A DNA stretch of 64,000 nt from Rostratula benghalensis (taxonomy: Eukaryota > Chordata > Aves > Charadriiformes > Rostratulidae), in contig VXAI01000195.1 of assembly GCA_013399305.1 (NCBI GenBank), forward strand, positions 815,955-879,954. Reading direction: 5' to 3'. The translations under genes were made by a program, and so were the position numbers. Each line of letters starts with the position of its first letter. Positions within the stretch are counted from its first letter, which is position 1. Shown here one piece after another: positions 12,286 through 25,417 of the stretch. Under the pieces are notes generated by a model. The model did not search any database. It was not told the origin of the DNA and was given only the letters and a program-made list of their open reading frames with translations.

Positions 12286-13031
12286 ATCTTGGGGATTAGA
12301 AGATTCCCAGGTCTGTCCAATTGAGGTAACTGCCTTTTGGGTCTTAAAATCTTGTGCTGTCCTGACATTACTCCTGTACATCTGACTGACCAAGACGTGC
12401 TTCTGACCACACTCTCTGTTTAGACCTGCCATCAATTCTGGAGAATTTCCTACTCTACTGCTCTTTTCAACTGTATCTACCATTTTGGATCCTTAGTGTT
12501 TTGCGGGTTTTTATGCTGCTTGCCAAAATTTTATCCTTACAGTTCTTTTGTGTTTTCTGTTAAAAAACCCTATGAGCAAATTGTGTACAAACCAGAAAGT
12601 CTCTTTTTTTTAAAGAAGTCGGACATCATCTTAAGGTATATGGGGCTTTTTGATCCTGCTAACATATTCAATTCGAGTATATTTTGGTCAAATTTATAGA
12701 ATCGCCCTTTTATTTAATAGTGATTTGAACCTCAGACGTGCAGTTTGGCCAGGACTGCCTAAAGAACTGCTTTTCCCATTGAAAAGACTTTAATTCACTT
12801 CTTAAAATTTAAAAAATGGCAAATGCCACCCAGACTCAGGCACCGAAGAGCTTGGTGGCTCGGTGCTTCCTGCCTGCGAACAGCAAAGATTTAGATAGGA
12901 AAGTATCCGAGTCCTGAGGATGGGACTGAAGCAAGCTACCTCGTTGTCTTTAACAAAATACTAGATAGATGTAGGGTTATTAAGAATTGCAAAAGAATAA
13001 ATTGTACCTAAAGGAAGTGAGAACTGCACCA

Positions 13032-13050
13032 GTAATAATAATAATAATAA
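13032..13050. repeat. (AAT)n microsatellite
   Basis: Six TAA units in a row. Confidence 0.85.
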
Positions 13051-16000
13051 AGTAGGACAGCTGTGCTTTTATACAAGAGCTTGCTGGTTATTTTACGACA
13101 TTTATTTCAAATCCTGCAAACCCTTCAGAGCAGCTCTAATGCTCATTGGAGTCCTCAGAAACTGAATGTCTCCTCGTCACTGTAAGAAACAAAAAAGTAA
13201 TTTGAATGCTGGATGCCACGACGTAGGCTGCTCTGGGGGCTGCTTCTCCCTGCTCCAAGTAGGAATGATGGCTCCAAACAGACTGAAAAGTGGACATACC
13301 TCTCATTTGTGAGGAAATGGCCAATATCTCAGCTTCCCCCCCAACTCCAATTTTTTTTTTCCTAGGGAAAAAAAACAAAGCCAAAACCAAAAAATCCCAC
13401 AGTTGCAGAAAGATACTGCTATTTCAAAGCAAAATTTTAAAACAGTTCTGATTTGCAAATGGCATTTCAACATTTTTATGACAATAAAATACTTCTGTAA
13501 TGCTGCATTTAAATATTTCATTCCAGCTCCCGGAACAAAACAAACAAAAAAATCTTATTATAAGTCGTTTTGACGTAAACGTGTATTTCTCTGTGGTGCC
13601 CATGGCTTAGATACCTCCAGCTTCAAGCGCAGCTCCAGAGCCGTCTCTTCTCCTGGCTGATCAAAGGCAAAGCCATGTTCCCACTCCCAAGTCACCACTT
13701 GTCCCCAGCACCCAAACCAGGAGAAAAATGTGAATTCTGAACATCCCAAACACTTCTTCCCCGTGGTGGTGGGGTGTGTATGCTGCTGTTGGGACTCCAC
13801 TGCAAAAAAACCCATTTGTGTTTAGCAAACAAAAAAGCTTTTGTTCTAATCCTGCTGAAACAAAGAATCAGCACTAACCAGCTGCTCAATTAAGCGGTTT
13901 GTCATGCAGCCTTTTGGGAAGGAAAGAATGCTGGGGGAAAAAAAAAAAAAGAAAAAAGATTTTGGGTAACGTACATATTCATGTGGAGAAAAATGCTTCA
14001 GGAGAAGTTTTCCAAACCTCCCTGCAATTCCTGTGCACTGCCGTTCCCCACTGCGCCATGTGTGCTTGGCCCTCACACCCTGGAGGATGTGACCCTGCTG
14101 TGACAACTGCATGGCAGAGGGGGACATTGTAGTTTATTCCATGTGTAGTCCTCATGTGGGAGAAAGGAGCCATTGTTCCCCTCCTAGGGACTCCAGCACA
14201 TATTTTGGGAGGGAGATGCTGGCCCTCCTCCTCATCAATGTGGGCATTAAACCCCAAAATACTCCTTGCCACTCTGCTGGCTCTCTGCCATGGGAGCTGG
14301 TCCATCATGTCCCAGTGCTGGCTCTGAGATGCTCACGATCATTCCCTTGTTTCTTGTGGCTTTGCTGCATTTTTGTTTGCTTCCATGCTGGTGTTTGCTG
14401 GGGCCAGTGCCATCAATTTTACAATGCCACCAGGGTGGCAACTCTCCCAGGGTCTCCAAGGACTTCTTTTGGGACTCAGAGCATCCTGACTCCATCACCC
14501 AACTGCGCGAGATGAGATGGTCGGTTGATATTTCATCACCTCTGCTCCATTAGATGCCTGGATATTTCTCGTGGTGTGTCTGCCCTTGGTGTCACCCCGA
14601 CACATGGCATCGGGCTGAGGTCATGGCTGTGGGTCTTCCAGAGCAGGACATATCACAGGACATGTTCTAGGACACATGGTGGCAGAGGACAGGGCCACTT
14701 GCTCTCTCACCCTATGGCTCCACCTGGCCAGCAAACCACCTTCCAGCAGCTCCTGTAAGCTTTGGCATGTTTTGCATCTCCATCTCTCCTGCTGAGCAGC
14801 TTTGTGGGCTCTTGACGCGCGCGAGTAAGGCCCATCCAGCATGCGGGGAGGGTACAAGCCAGTGGAAGTCAGGGCTTATGTTTCCCGCTGATAAATGTAT
14901 TAGTCTTTAAAGCTGAATTTGAACTACAACCCTTTTTTTCGGGCACCTCAGCACTGTTATTTTGCAGGCCTTGTTAAGGGAACGTGATTTTGCCTTTTTA
15001 ACTGGAGTGTATCTTATGCTAAGCAGTAAGATTAAGCGTGGGGATCCAAAAGAAGTTGCTGAATGGCAGAATTGCCTTTATAAATAACATTAATAATTTA
15101 TCCGATCCAGGGGTTTTTCGGGTAAATGAAATACCTGCCTCTGTATAAAGCCCACTGAATAGGAACACATCTCCGCTTTTATGAGCCTTGGATTAAAGAA
15201 GGAAAATGCTAAGGGGCTTATCTTCGCTTCAATTTGCAGCCCTTCCGGCTAATGGCAAACTCATTTAAGAAGCGCCTGTGTTTGTGCCAACTCTGCCTTT
15301 ATTCCCGGCGCCGGAGCTTGGCGGCGTTTCTCACTGCCACGCTGGAGAGAGCAAGAGAGGAAGCAGTTTGTTATTTTTGACCTCAGACTACCGGACAAAA
15401 GCCAGTGAGAATAATTTCCCTTGGAGTCCTCTCCGTTTACGAGTTGCTTGAAGCAGAGAAGCTGGGGGTGGGTTGCAGGGATGCCACCCACCCTCCTACC
15501 CGGTGTGAGAGAGGACAGGGCTGGTGCTGGAACAGGGACGAGTCAAAAGAGCATCTGTCACGTTCCTTCTGGGGCGCCCGCATCCTCCTGCACGGAGGGT
15601 CCTGAAATGGCAAATTTCATCCTCTGCAAAAGCCTGCGAGCTGTCACTTCTCGGCTCCTCTTTTATGCCGGTAAAAAATCAATTGCCTCAAAGTTCACTG
15701 AAGGTGAAGGCAACATTTGCTTTCTATTCAGAGCTGAAGCGGGCCATCTTGGAGAGCAAGCACTCTCAAAAGGGAGAATAGCGAAAATCAGCAGAAAAAT
15801 TCTCTGAATAATTTGGATAGGAAACGAAAAAGCAATTTATTCTCAGTTATTCCACAGACAAAAGTATGAATAAAAAAAATAATGAGCTATTTACTCTGCC
15901 TGAACTGTTTGCATGAGTTTTATGCTATTCCAGTTTTGCTTCACCACCACCCCTCTCCCCCCACCTTATACCTTATCGCTGGTTTTTCAAGGCAATGAAA

Positions 16001-17189
16001 GACATAAAAGATTTCTCTGGTTTTTTTTCATGCTGGATCAGCAGGGACCAAAAGCAGAGAAAAGGGGGTCCTAAACCCTGAACCACGCTGACCTGGATCA
16101 GAACCACAGGTTCTGGCCAGCAAACTATACCCACACAGAAATTTTACCCAAAATACTATTACAAGTTGGGCTGTTGTGAAAACAGCAGGGCTGTGTAAAG
16201 GCATGGTGGGTATTTAAAATCTGCTTTGGAAGAACCCGACACGAGGTTGTTAGCTCTTATTTTGTCCTGTCCCCCACATCTGCTGCATTTGGTGGCCCAG
16301 CCAGGTGGCTAGTGCTGCTCAGAGCGCCAAAGCCCAGGCTGCTACGATGAGGAGAGGAAAAAGAAGAGGAAAGACTTCTCAGCTTTATTAAAAGGCACCA
16401 AAAGTCAGGAGATTTGGGGGATTACACCATGTAATTACCTTACCTTTAAGAAAATAAAAAATAAAAAAATTCCTGTGTTGTGTTGCCAGCACTTCTCAGC
16501 CATTAGTAACACATAACTTCTCATTGTCTTCTCCTGAGGCACAGATGGGCTAATTTTCAGCTACCTGATAATTACACTTTGTTCTGTTATTGCTTACCTC
16601 TAGCAACTGCTAATACAGCTCACAAAGTCCCTCAAGTCGGGCTTGCAGCAGTCCCCATCCATCAGTCTGTCTGTCTGTAGATCCGCACGGTCAGGAGTGG
16701 AGCAGAAAAGCCTCCACACTCACATGAGCCCTTCACAAGCTCCTGTTGCAGATTTGCACCATTTCTGAACTGGGTGGAGTGGCTGAAGCACCACCAAATG
16801 CATCTTCTCGACTTGATGCTAGTATCCCCTGTCTACATGGGAAAATGCACCCTTCAAAATATTTCTAATTAAATATGCATGGTGACACTGGTATCACGTG
16901 GAAATTGGGGATAAACCAATACGAGATGCTAAAAATCAGCATCACAGAGATTCAGTCTCAATGTTCCTTGGTCAAGAAGCTATCTTAAGGTGAAGCTGCC
17001 TTCGACCAAAGCTGTGGATTGCTGAATTGGAGAAAGGCAGCCCATGGGCTATATGGAAAGGAAGGTTGAGAGCCACTCCTCTAGAGCCATAGCAGAAGGC
17101 TGGAGAAACCTCCCTCTTCAGAAGTGGTTCTCCCACTCGCATTGTTTTTAGAGACCATTTTCTCAGCTGGTTCGACGCACAGAGGCCTC

Positions 17190-17202
17190 AAAAAAAAAAA
17201 AA
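17190..17202. repeat. Poly(A) tract, 13 bases
   Basis: Thirteen A's following AGAGGCCTC. No retroposed gene body is visible upstream. Confidence 0.85.
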
Positions 17203-20155
17203 CCACCCAAATGCAAAAGGCCTCACTTGTATTTGTTGCTTCCCAATCATCGAGTACGTCTGTTGCATTATCAAAGAAAGAAAATAGATTGGGTTGACCT
17301 GACTTGAGTCTTGACAAACCCATGTTCTTTGATTATAGTAATCATTTTACGTGTTACAACTTGCTTATTTAAATCTGTCTTCCAGACTCTTTTAGGGAAT
17401 TGAGATTAATATTATTTATTTTATTTAACATTTTTTTAAGTATCTTCTTTAAAGAAAGATGCTTCTCTCATCTCCAGAGACCTCTATGCCTTTATAAATT
17501 TTGAAGATAACCATCAGCGTTCAATGTGGTGGTGCATTTGATCAGGTCCTCTCATTTTGAATACGTTTGTCATATTCAAATGGCTTTAGACTTTTCTTCC
17601 GCCGGCCTTCTCCGCAGTTCTCCTTCAAAGCTGATGAATTCTCCTTCAAAGTAACAACTAATATTTTTCTAAAGACGGAAACAAGGGAGATGGGTAAAAT
17701 CCCTGCTATGGATGATCTTCTTGTATGTTTCCTTACCACTTATTTCCATCCAAGAGAGCTTCTCCACCTCTTCTCTGATCTACGTTAGATGCTCAATTTT
17801 TTTGTTATTTGTATTCTTCTGTCCTACTGTACTGCTGGGAAGAGATGGTTATAGAGATGCTTCTCCCTTTCCCAAATCTCTTGGGACAGAAATTAAGGCC
17901 TAGACTGATAAGGCTGCACAACTGAAGAGGGTGGGAGTACTGACAACTCCTAAAATCCTCCTGGCAGTGGTCCCAAGTGGGTCTACTTGAGCATTTCTGC
18001 AGAGAGGATGTTGCTTGGAGAAAAACCATCTAGAACTGGTCAACTGGTCCTGGAACGGGCCATTTGGCCTGTGTTGGATGGCATGTGGGAAGTGGGGCTG
18101 TGTGGCAGGACCAACCCCAGACCCTGGTACTTGCTGTGAATAAGAATATAATTTCTGATGGTATCCATTTTTTGATGGTATCCGTGATTTGATGGTATGC
18201 ACATTTGGCTAGATCTCCATCCAGCAGCACCTCTTGGCCATCTGATACTTACCACGCTGGCTTGAAAGTCTTCTCCTTTCTCCCGTGGCCACTTGGACCC
18301 AAGCACTCCTGGAGAGGCAGCGCCTGTCAGGAGGGGTTTCAACCCCCCTTGGGGAGACGTGTTGCACTCAGATCCCAGACATTTCCGAGTGCAGGTTCGT
18401 TTGGGGTTTTACAGCCACTCGCCTTGAGCAATGAAGCTGTCAGATACAAGACATGGCCACAGGAGGTTGTTAAAAAAATTACTTGCAAATTAATGTGAGG
18501 AATAGGTGTATGAGCTATCATGTAAAGATCCTGGAAATCAGCATACATACATGCACCCTCAGAGCACTGACATTCGCAAGAAGAACTACACTGGTAAACA
18601 GAGCCCAAGGGGCTTGATTAACACGAAACTTTCAGAATGCCAATTAGAGCAAAGTTTACCGAACAAATTGTTTGCACTTGTACCCTAGAACCATCATGAA
18701 TTTTAATTCAGCATAGATTTATGTGGCTGAAACAATAATTAAAGATACATGAACACCTCCCGTTCAGCCTCTCCCGCGGCTGCTCTGTAGTTGTAGGTGG
18801 GGAAAGCCATGATGAGCCTGTTGCAAGGGGTGTCTGTTCTTGTGTGGGAGGACATGGGGGGCAGGAGGCTTTTCCTCATGGAGACATAAGCAGCTTCCCG
18901 AGAATTTATGGAGTTTTCTTTGGATTTTGTGGTTTTATTTTTTCCTTATCTTCATTTGGGTAGTCTGACAAAGAACTACCCAAGGGGTGCTTTCTCAATA
19001 AATGCTGTCTGGTCTCCCCATGCCTTCCATTTCTGGTGGCTACAAGATGTGTAAATGGTCCTTCAGGGAGCCTCCCCCCATGTAACCTGACAGGGGACGT
19101 GGTGAACACCTCATTCCTTATACCTTCTCCTCCTCGGACGATGGATGGAGGGAAAAGCCTTGCATTCCACCCCATAACGCAGGGAGCAGCTCTGCTGGAA
19201 GAGAAAGTGGTGCTACCAGGTGGCATCAGCGAAAACTCAGAATGTCACAGTGCTAGCTTTCATTTCTAATGCTTTCATTTGAATTCTTCTCTCCCTCACC
19301 TTATGGTGGTAAATAAGATACACATCCTTAAAAGAAGTTATTTTCTGTCAGTGCAAGCTGCTGAAGAGGAGGCTTCAGGATGGTTTAAGGTCAATCAGGA
19401 GTCAAGGAAGAAACAGGCAGGTGGGGAAGGAGAGCTGTCATGGGGCTTTTGATCGGATGAAATCAGAGATATGGTTTTAGTGATGGCCAAGCTTCAGCAT
19501 CCCGCTATGGTAAAACTAAAGACTTTGTCCAAAAAAAACCCAGTGGCTGAAAATGATTTGGTGTATTCCCTCAGGAACACTGATGAATCATGGAATGCAT
19601 CCAAAGGTCAGTTTACAAATGATTAATTAACCTTAAAAAGGCTTAGCCTTATTGACAGAATCCACTGTCCTAAATGGCTTAATCACGAGTGCACAGAACA
19701 GTGGGCTTGAAACAGTTTTTTGCAAGAAGAACTGAGGAATTGTGGAGCAGTGACTGGACACTGGCAACACTCACTGCAGGGGTGAGTGAGTACAAGTTAT
19801 GCAGATCTGGGGACAAGAAGAACTGAGATCCGGGCTCTTGACCCAGGCTATGAACAGTTTTCCCTTTCTCCCAAAGCTGCAGAGCCTGCAGGGACCCACA
19901 TGGGCTCTCCCTGTTGTGGGAATGGGGTGTATTTTTTTATTAGTATAGGGATCAATATCAGTCCTTTAGTGTATTTAATGTTAATTATTTAGTCTTACCC
20001 TGTTACATCTATTTATATTTCAACCTTCAGGTTTCCTTGTTTTTCCCAATTCGCCTTCCCAGGTGGAGATGGGTCATCAGGCGAGAGAATGATTGTCTAA
20101 ATGACAATAAATTTTTGTGGGTTTTTCAAACCGTAACATTTCCCTATGCACTGGG

Positions 20156-20877
20156 TGCCATGGTTGGGGTTTGACCAGCCACTGAAGAGATGGACACACT
20201 GGCCTCTCACCTCTCATAAACAGGACAGCATCTCCCTGCAGAGAGAAGGAGAAAGGGACTTACAAGTTTAAAAGAAAGCTAAACTACTGTAGTGAAAATA
20301 TTAATCAAACAATAAAAGGAAAATAATGAATTAAGTACTATATATAAAAATCATATCAAGCTCCCGGGATGTTATCACCAGCAGCGTCGAAGAAGTCTCA
20401 GACTTGGCACGGCGATGGATGAGAACAGGATTCAGAATCTGGAGTCAGGAACACAAGGCTCAGGATCAAAGAGAGACAAACAGACCTCCTTGAAAGTCAG
20501 CCATCGCAGGGCGAGCCCTCTGACATTTGTGTCTCTCAGCTTTTACTCTGAGCATGAAGTCGATGGGATGGAATACCCATGTTGGCCAAGTTTGGAGTCA
20601 CATCTCCTCTCTGTGACCAAGCCATACCTTTCAGCTTCTGACCTTCCAGTGGGGCAAATAACAAAGTTGTATTTCTGATATAAAGTTATTTTCAAGACCT
20701 TATTATAATCAAGAACCTCTCTACATACCACCCCTTGGCATAAGTTAGAAACAATCACATCTTATCACTCTGGGAGTAGACACTGTGCTAAAAATTTCAG
20801 AGTTCAGTTGGAAGAGGCTTAGCTGAAAACTAAAATTACTGAATGGAAAATCTGTTGTTTTACCTCAAGCCAGGACT
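20156..20877 (-). mobile_element. Solo LTR, avian ERVL-like family, near full length
   Basis: The plus strand starts TGCCATGGTTGGGGTTTGAC and ends CAAGCCAGGACT. Family landmarks in order are an A-rich tract with AATCAAACAATAAAAGG (20305-20330), TACTCTGAGCATGAAGTCGA, GATGGGATGGAATACCC and TTGGCCAAGTTTGGAGTCAC. Read on the minus strand these correspond to a U3 with a decayed promoter region, then the A/T-rich polyadenylation part. About 720 bp, with no adjoining gag/pol sequence, so it is a solo LTR. Flanks CTGGG (left) and CGAGG (right) match at only three of five positions, so any target duplication is degraded. The family is assigned from remembered landmarks; a repeat-library match would settle it. 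Confidence 0.75.
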
Positions 20878-23800
20878 CGAGGTATGTCTAGGAAGGGGCA
20901 GAAACAGCACCCACCTTGCCTCTGGTAAACTGTTCAGATGTTATTTTCCACATTTAGGGGGAGGAACGACTGTGGTTCCTGGTGTGTCCTGCTTGGGTTA
21001 ATGGCTGCTGTTCTCAGTGGGGAGGTTGCCTGGGCAAACAGGCTCTGGTTCCAATGGCTTTCTGCATTTGTTATTGGCAAGCTTGAGCATCTCCATCTGC
21101 TGGAGATCTGGGGTGGTCCTCTGGGAGAGAGGACTTCACTCTGGGGAGAGCTTCACTCCTCTGCCTCCTGATTATGGATTCAAGAGAGCCTCTAATTCCA
21201 ATCAGGGTCACTATTTTAGATCACTTTTTAATTTAAAGTAAATGGGGTTTTTTGTTTATTTATTTATTTATTTTCTCAGTGGTTGATGGTTGGTCCCCCA
21301 TCCATAGCTCCAAGTCAGCACGTGGAAGCCTTGTCTAAGTCAGAAGGTTGTTGTTCCTCCAGCTCCATTTTCCTCCTCTCCTTTGCCATTCTGTTTATGA
21401 AGAACAGCTTCCCCCGTCACCTGACAAAACTTCGGCGTTTTATGCAGCTTAAATTGGTCTTTGAACTATTTTTAGTCCATGAAGTGGCAATAGCAGCCCG
21501 CATTCACTCCATGTTCTGAAACGCCCGAAGTTTCTGAAGCACTTCAGCATTTCTGAGAGCAGAAGGATCACTCTCACCAGAGACAATCTGCAGTGAAAAC
21601 CCAAAACCACACATCCTAAGCAGTTCCTTTCTTCTTTGTCCAGTGGGACCAAACTCTGGAAGAGCACAGACGGGTCTGAAGTACGACTCTGGTGGGCGTG
21701 AAGCCCACAGTGGTTCAGTGACCCATTCAAATTTCTGCTGTCCTGGAGGACTCTGAGGGAGAAACTCTAACTGCAGAATGTCATCATCATCACAGACTCT
21801 CAACCCAAAAATTGCAGGCAGCCCATGCAGTGCTTGGTGTCACCACTAACCTGGTAGACCACCAAGTTCTTCCCACCTGTCCCTTCATCTCCTACACATC
21901 CTGGATGCTATCTCCTTGCAAAAATCACTGGGACATGCTGGAAGGAGGAGCAGTGAGGTAACAGAGACAGAGGAGCAGCACCCACGGTGTTTACTTTGCC
22001 TGGTGCTTCTGCAGCTCAGGCATGTCCTGGGACTACAGCTTTAATAAACATGTTTATGCATTTTTTTACGTCTTTTTTTAGCAGCATAAAAATTATTTAC
22101 AACGTTTCATAAAACCTTTTTTAATCCTTTAAAATGAACACAAGTCTTCCTGTTTTGCCCAAATTTAAGGCATCCCTTTTGTTCAGCTCTTGCTGAAAAA
22201 TATGGAGGAAGAAACTCCTAAAATCCCCAACCACAGGAAACAAATTTAGTATTATTCCCAGTTAAATACTATAACAGAGTGAACATACGTGTTTAATTTG
22301 AAAATGTTGATTCCAAATAGATTTTTCTTTTAAAAAAATTTCCCGGAGCAAGTCAATATTTGTAATCAAATTGAAATTTCCTCTGGGAATCATTTATTTT
22401 CATGAGCTCTAATTTTAGCAGGGGAAAATTCTGTGCAGGGAGGTTTTAAAGTTGCTATAAAGCAGCCTTAAGAAACCGAGCAGTGGGAAGAGGCTGGGAA
22501 AACCCCACTCAGCCTGCCAGCCCACTTGCCCTTATTGAGAGTGGTCTGATGATGGGATTTAAACAGACACTTTGCTCTTTGAAGAGGGTAAAGATGTAAA
22601 AAGGAGGCATCCAGCACTACTTCCTCTCTTGCTCCTTTATATTTTGTGAAAACGCAGCGCACGGCATGGGATTCACCTCTGGTGCATCAGTTAGACATCA
22701 AAACCAAATATGGGGGTGGCTATTTTTTGCTTCTTAAGCAGCAGGAGGAGAATTGTTATTCTCCCACCCTTATCTGGCAGCTACTGCAACGTGACATGAC
22801 TGCATGCCACTGACCTCCTCTTCCCCCACTGGATGAGGAGGTAATGGTGAAGGGTCCTCCTGATGAATACCATCAGTGATGCCTGATGGATTTACCTACA
22901 GAGCATGCCTGGGTGTGCTGCAGCTCCTCCGTGGGTTGCACAGCGCAATCCTCTCACCCCCAGGAGGAAAAAGCAGCTTGTACTGACTGCTCTTGGTGCA
23001 TTAACAGGGCTACCAGGCCAGCTCTGCAACTGTCGTGAGATGAGGAAAGACAATGGTCTTCAAGTATCTATAAGGAAGCCCTTCATAGAAAATGTCATGG
23101 CTAAAAAAGACCTTTTTAGATAATTTCTGTTCATTCTAGTGGAAGGGTTGGAGTTAACGGTGTGCATAATTTATGTTAGTATGCCTTTTATTTTTCTATT
23201 ATCATAAATAGCCTCCTTTCGTGATTCTTTTTTATTATGATGGGCTGGGAACACAATATAGTTGTTGGAAAACAAAAATACAGTGCTGTACTCTCAGTCT
23301 TGAGCCCTGAACCAGCACCATGTACATTTAAGGATGCTCAGCAACGTGTCAGATTATTTGCTCCAAGGCAACTGCCAACACGAGATTTTATTGGACATGA
23401 AAAGAAGGTAATTCAAGATTTATTTTCTCTCTAAGAAAGGGGGCTGGAGACAACCCCGAGCATTATCCATAAAGAAATGTGTTAAATCGCTGCTCCTCCA
23501 CCGGGAACGGGAAAGCTTGGACTGGGTCCTGCATCAGAGGTGGAGGCTTGAGGTAGTCTGGCTGGTTTTGGGGCAGAACGGTGGCTTAGATACGTCCCCC
23601 AGTACTCCATACAGCCGGGAAGCATTCGGCCGCTGCTGCCGTTGGCACAGAACTGGAGAAGGTATTTACTTCCAGAAGCAGATGCAAACACAGGGAAGTG
23701 CCAATTGGGCAAAATCAAATAAAACATGACCTCCGATCGACTGGAGCCTTAATAGTTTTAAACAACTCCACTCTCAATATTGGCAATGTAATAGTTTACC

Positions 23801-25312
23801 TCTGAGACTGGAGATCTGAGGAGAAATGAAATATGAAGCTCCCAGAAGTGTTTCAGTTGCCATCACTTTTATTATTGATAACAAGATGGCAAAGCCCTGT
23901 GAGGTCCCCGAGCCAGGCTCTGGCAGAGCAGACCTGCAAATTTTCCCCAAGGAAAAAATCACAAAACCCTAGCGCTGAACCTCTTCAGTTACAGAAAACA
24001 GCAGAATGTGACAGAATAGAAATATATAACATATTAGAATATAACAGAATCCTTTCTTTCAGGTTCTTCTTCGGTCCTGCAAACACCCAGCTGTTCCCTG
24101 GCTACCCACATATCCGTGCAGCCTTGCTTTCCTCTGAAGAGAGGCAGAGGGAGGGGGAAAAATTCCTACGTTAGAAATAATAAGAAATTTTTTTGGGGGG
24201 GGGATCTGAGTTTGATTATAACCACAAGGGCAAGAATGCTGCTTCTCTGCAATATACAACTCCTCCCAAATAAATTAACATCCCATACCATAGTGCCACC
24301 CAGGAGCAGTATGAATATTTCAATATCTCATTACCATTTTGCCTGGATCCCTCCAAGATGTTTGGAACCAGCCTGAAAACAAGCAAATATATTAAAAGAT
24401 TGATTCCTTTTATTTCTCTGCAGGTGTCTCTAAATTTACTTTTTTTTGGTTAAACTTTGGCTCGAGTAAATTAAAATTTAGCCTTTACGTTGTGGGTTTT
24501 TGGTTTTTTACACCAGCAATGTGTTTTCTATATTTTAAAGTTAAGTCCATCTTCTTGCCCCTGAGTGTTCTAGAGCCGCCAAGGTGGAACAATTAGCTGA
24601 AGCTCCTGGATATGGGTCTTTCTTCCTGCAACCCAGGAGAAAACAGGCAGCAGAAAACAAGGTGAAAAAGCTAACTTCTCCCTGGGTGCCCCTGCGACCC
24701 AGACCCACAGTTATGGTGTTCTTGTAGATTACACTGGCCTAAAAGTCCTTCTGGCAAAATCTGAACCTCTGGGAAAGGCTACTGACACCAGCTTTTTTCC
24801 CAGAACTGCTGCATAAACCGCAATTCCACATCTTGAGAGATCCCTCCTTTGGGTGCTTCAAACCCCAGAAAGGTCAAGCAAAGGGGAAGCACAGCTGGGG
24901 GCAGTTTGGGCTGTAGCATACACTTTTTGTTTCCAAAATATTCAAAGACAGAGGTACCACCAGACTACTACAGTCACTGCTGCTGTATCCCTTAAAATCT
25001 TTCAGTAACTTGTTTTTCAACACTTTCAGATATTTTTAACCTGCTGCTTAAGAGGACTGGGGACACTAAATGAGACTGGCCATGGCAGGGGAATGCCTGG
25101 CATGTGGGGATTTATATGCTGTGCTGTGACAGGAGCATACTAAAATTAGCAGAGGGGCCATCTCCATCTGGAGATGCTGCAAACCAGAGCTCAGCACAGC
25201 TCCTTCTCAGCTCGTAGGGTCAGTGAAGCCCTCATGGCCTTCAGTGGAAGGAGGTGAAATTCAAGCACATCCATCTTTTGCACGCAGGTTACCAAATTGT
25301 ATTCCAGCTACG
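20878..25312. other. CR1-free non-coding DNA, 4.4 kb
   Basis: No supportable gene. Contains (TTTA)n at 21255-21272 and a G9 run at 24195-24203. An AT-rich stretch at 22040-22470 has long T/A runs, ATTTGAAAATG-like and TTTCATAAAA words and few CpGs, and looks like candidate conserved non-coding DNA. Confidence 0.45.
21255..21272. repeat. (TTTA)n microsatellite
   Basis: About four TTTA units, followed by TTTTCTCAG. Confidence 0.85.
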
Positions 25313-25417
25313 TCACAGAATCATAGAATGGTTAGAAATGGAAGGGATGTTAAAGATCATTATCTTTCACTCTCCCTGCCATGGGCAGGGACACCACCCA
25401 CTAAACCAGAAGTGGTT
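25313..25417 (-). mobile_element. CR1 LINE, short 3' end fragment
   Basis: Begins TCACAGAATCATAGAATGG, then GAAGGGATGTTAAAGATCAT and CCATGGGCAGGGACACCACC. Recognisable CR1 sequence stops near CCAGAAGTGGTTG and is followed at once by a (GA)n run. Confidence 0.93.

Larger units (their letters stand above)
12286..20155. other. CR1-free non-coding DNA, about 7.9 kb
   Basis: No supportable gene and no interspersed repeat. Contains (AAT)n at 13032-13050, an A tract at 13938-13950 and an A13 run at 17190-17202. Three AT-rich patches with many TAATTA, ATTTA and TGTTTAC-like words lie at 15010-15330, 18600-18760 and 19600-19690. A three-fold TGATGGTAT word sits at 18156-18199. The low repeat content and these patches hint at regulatory constraint but do not prove it. 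Confidence 0.45.
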
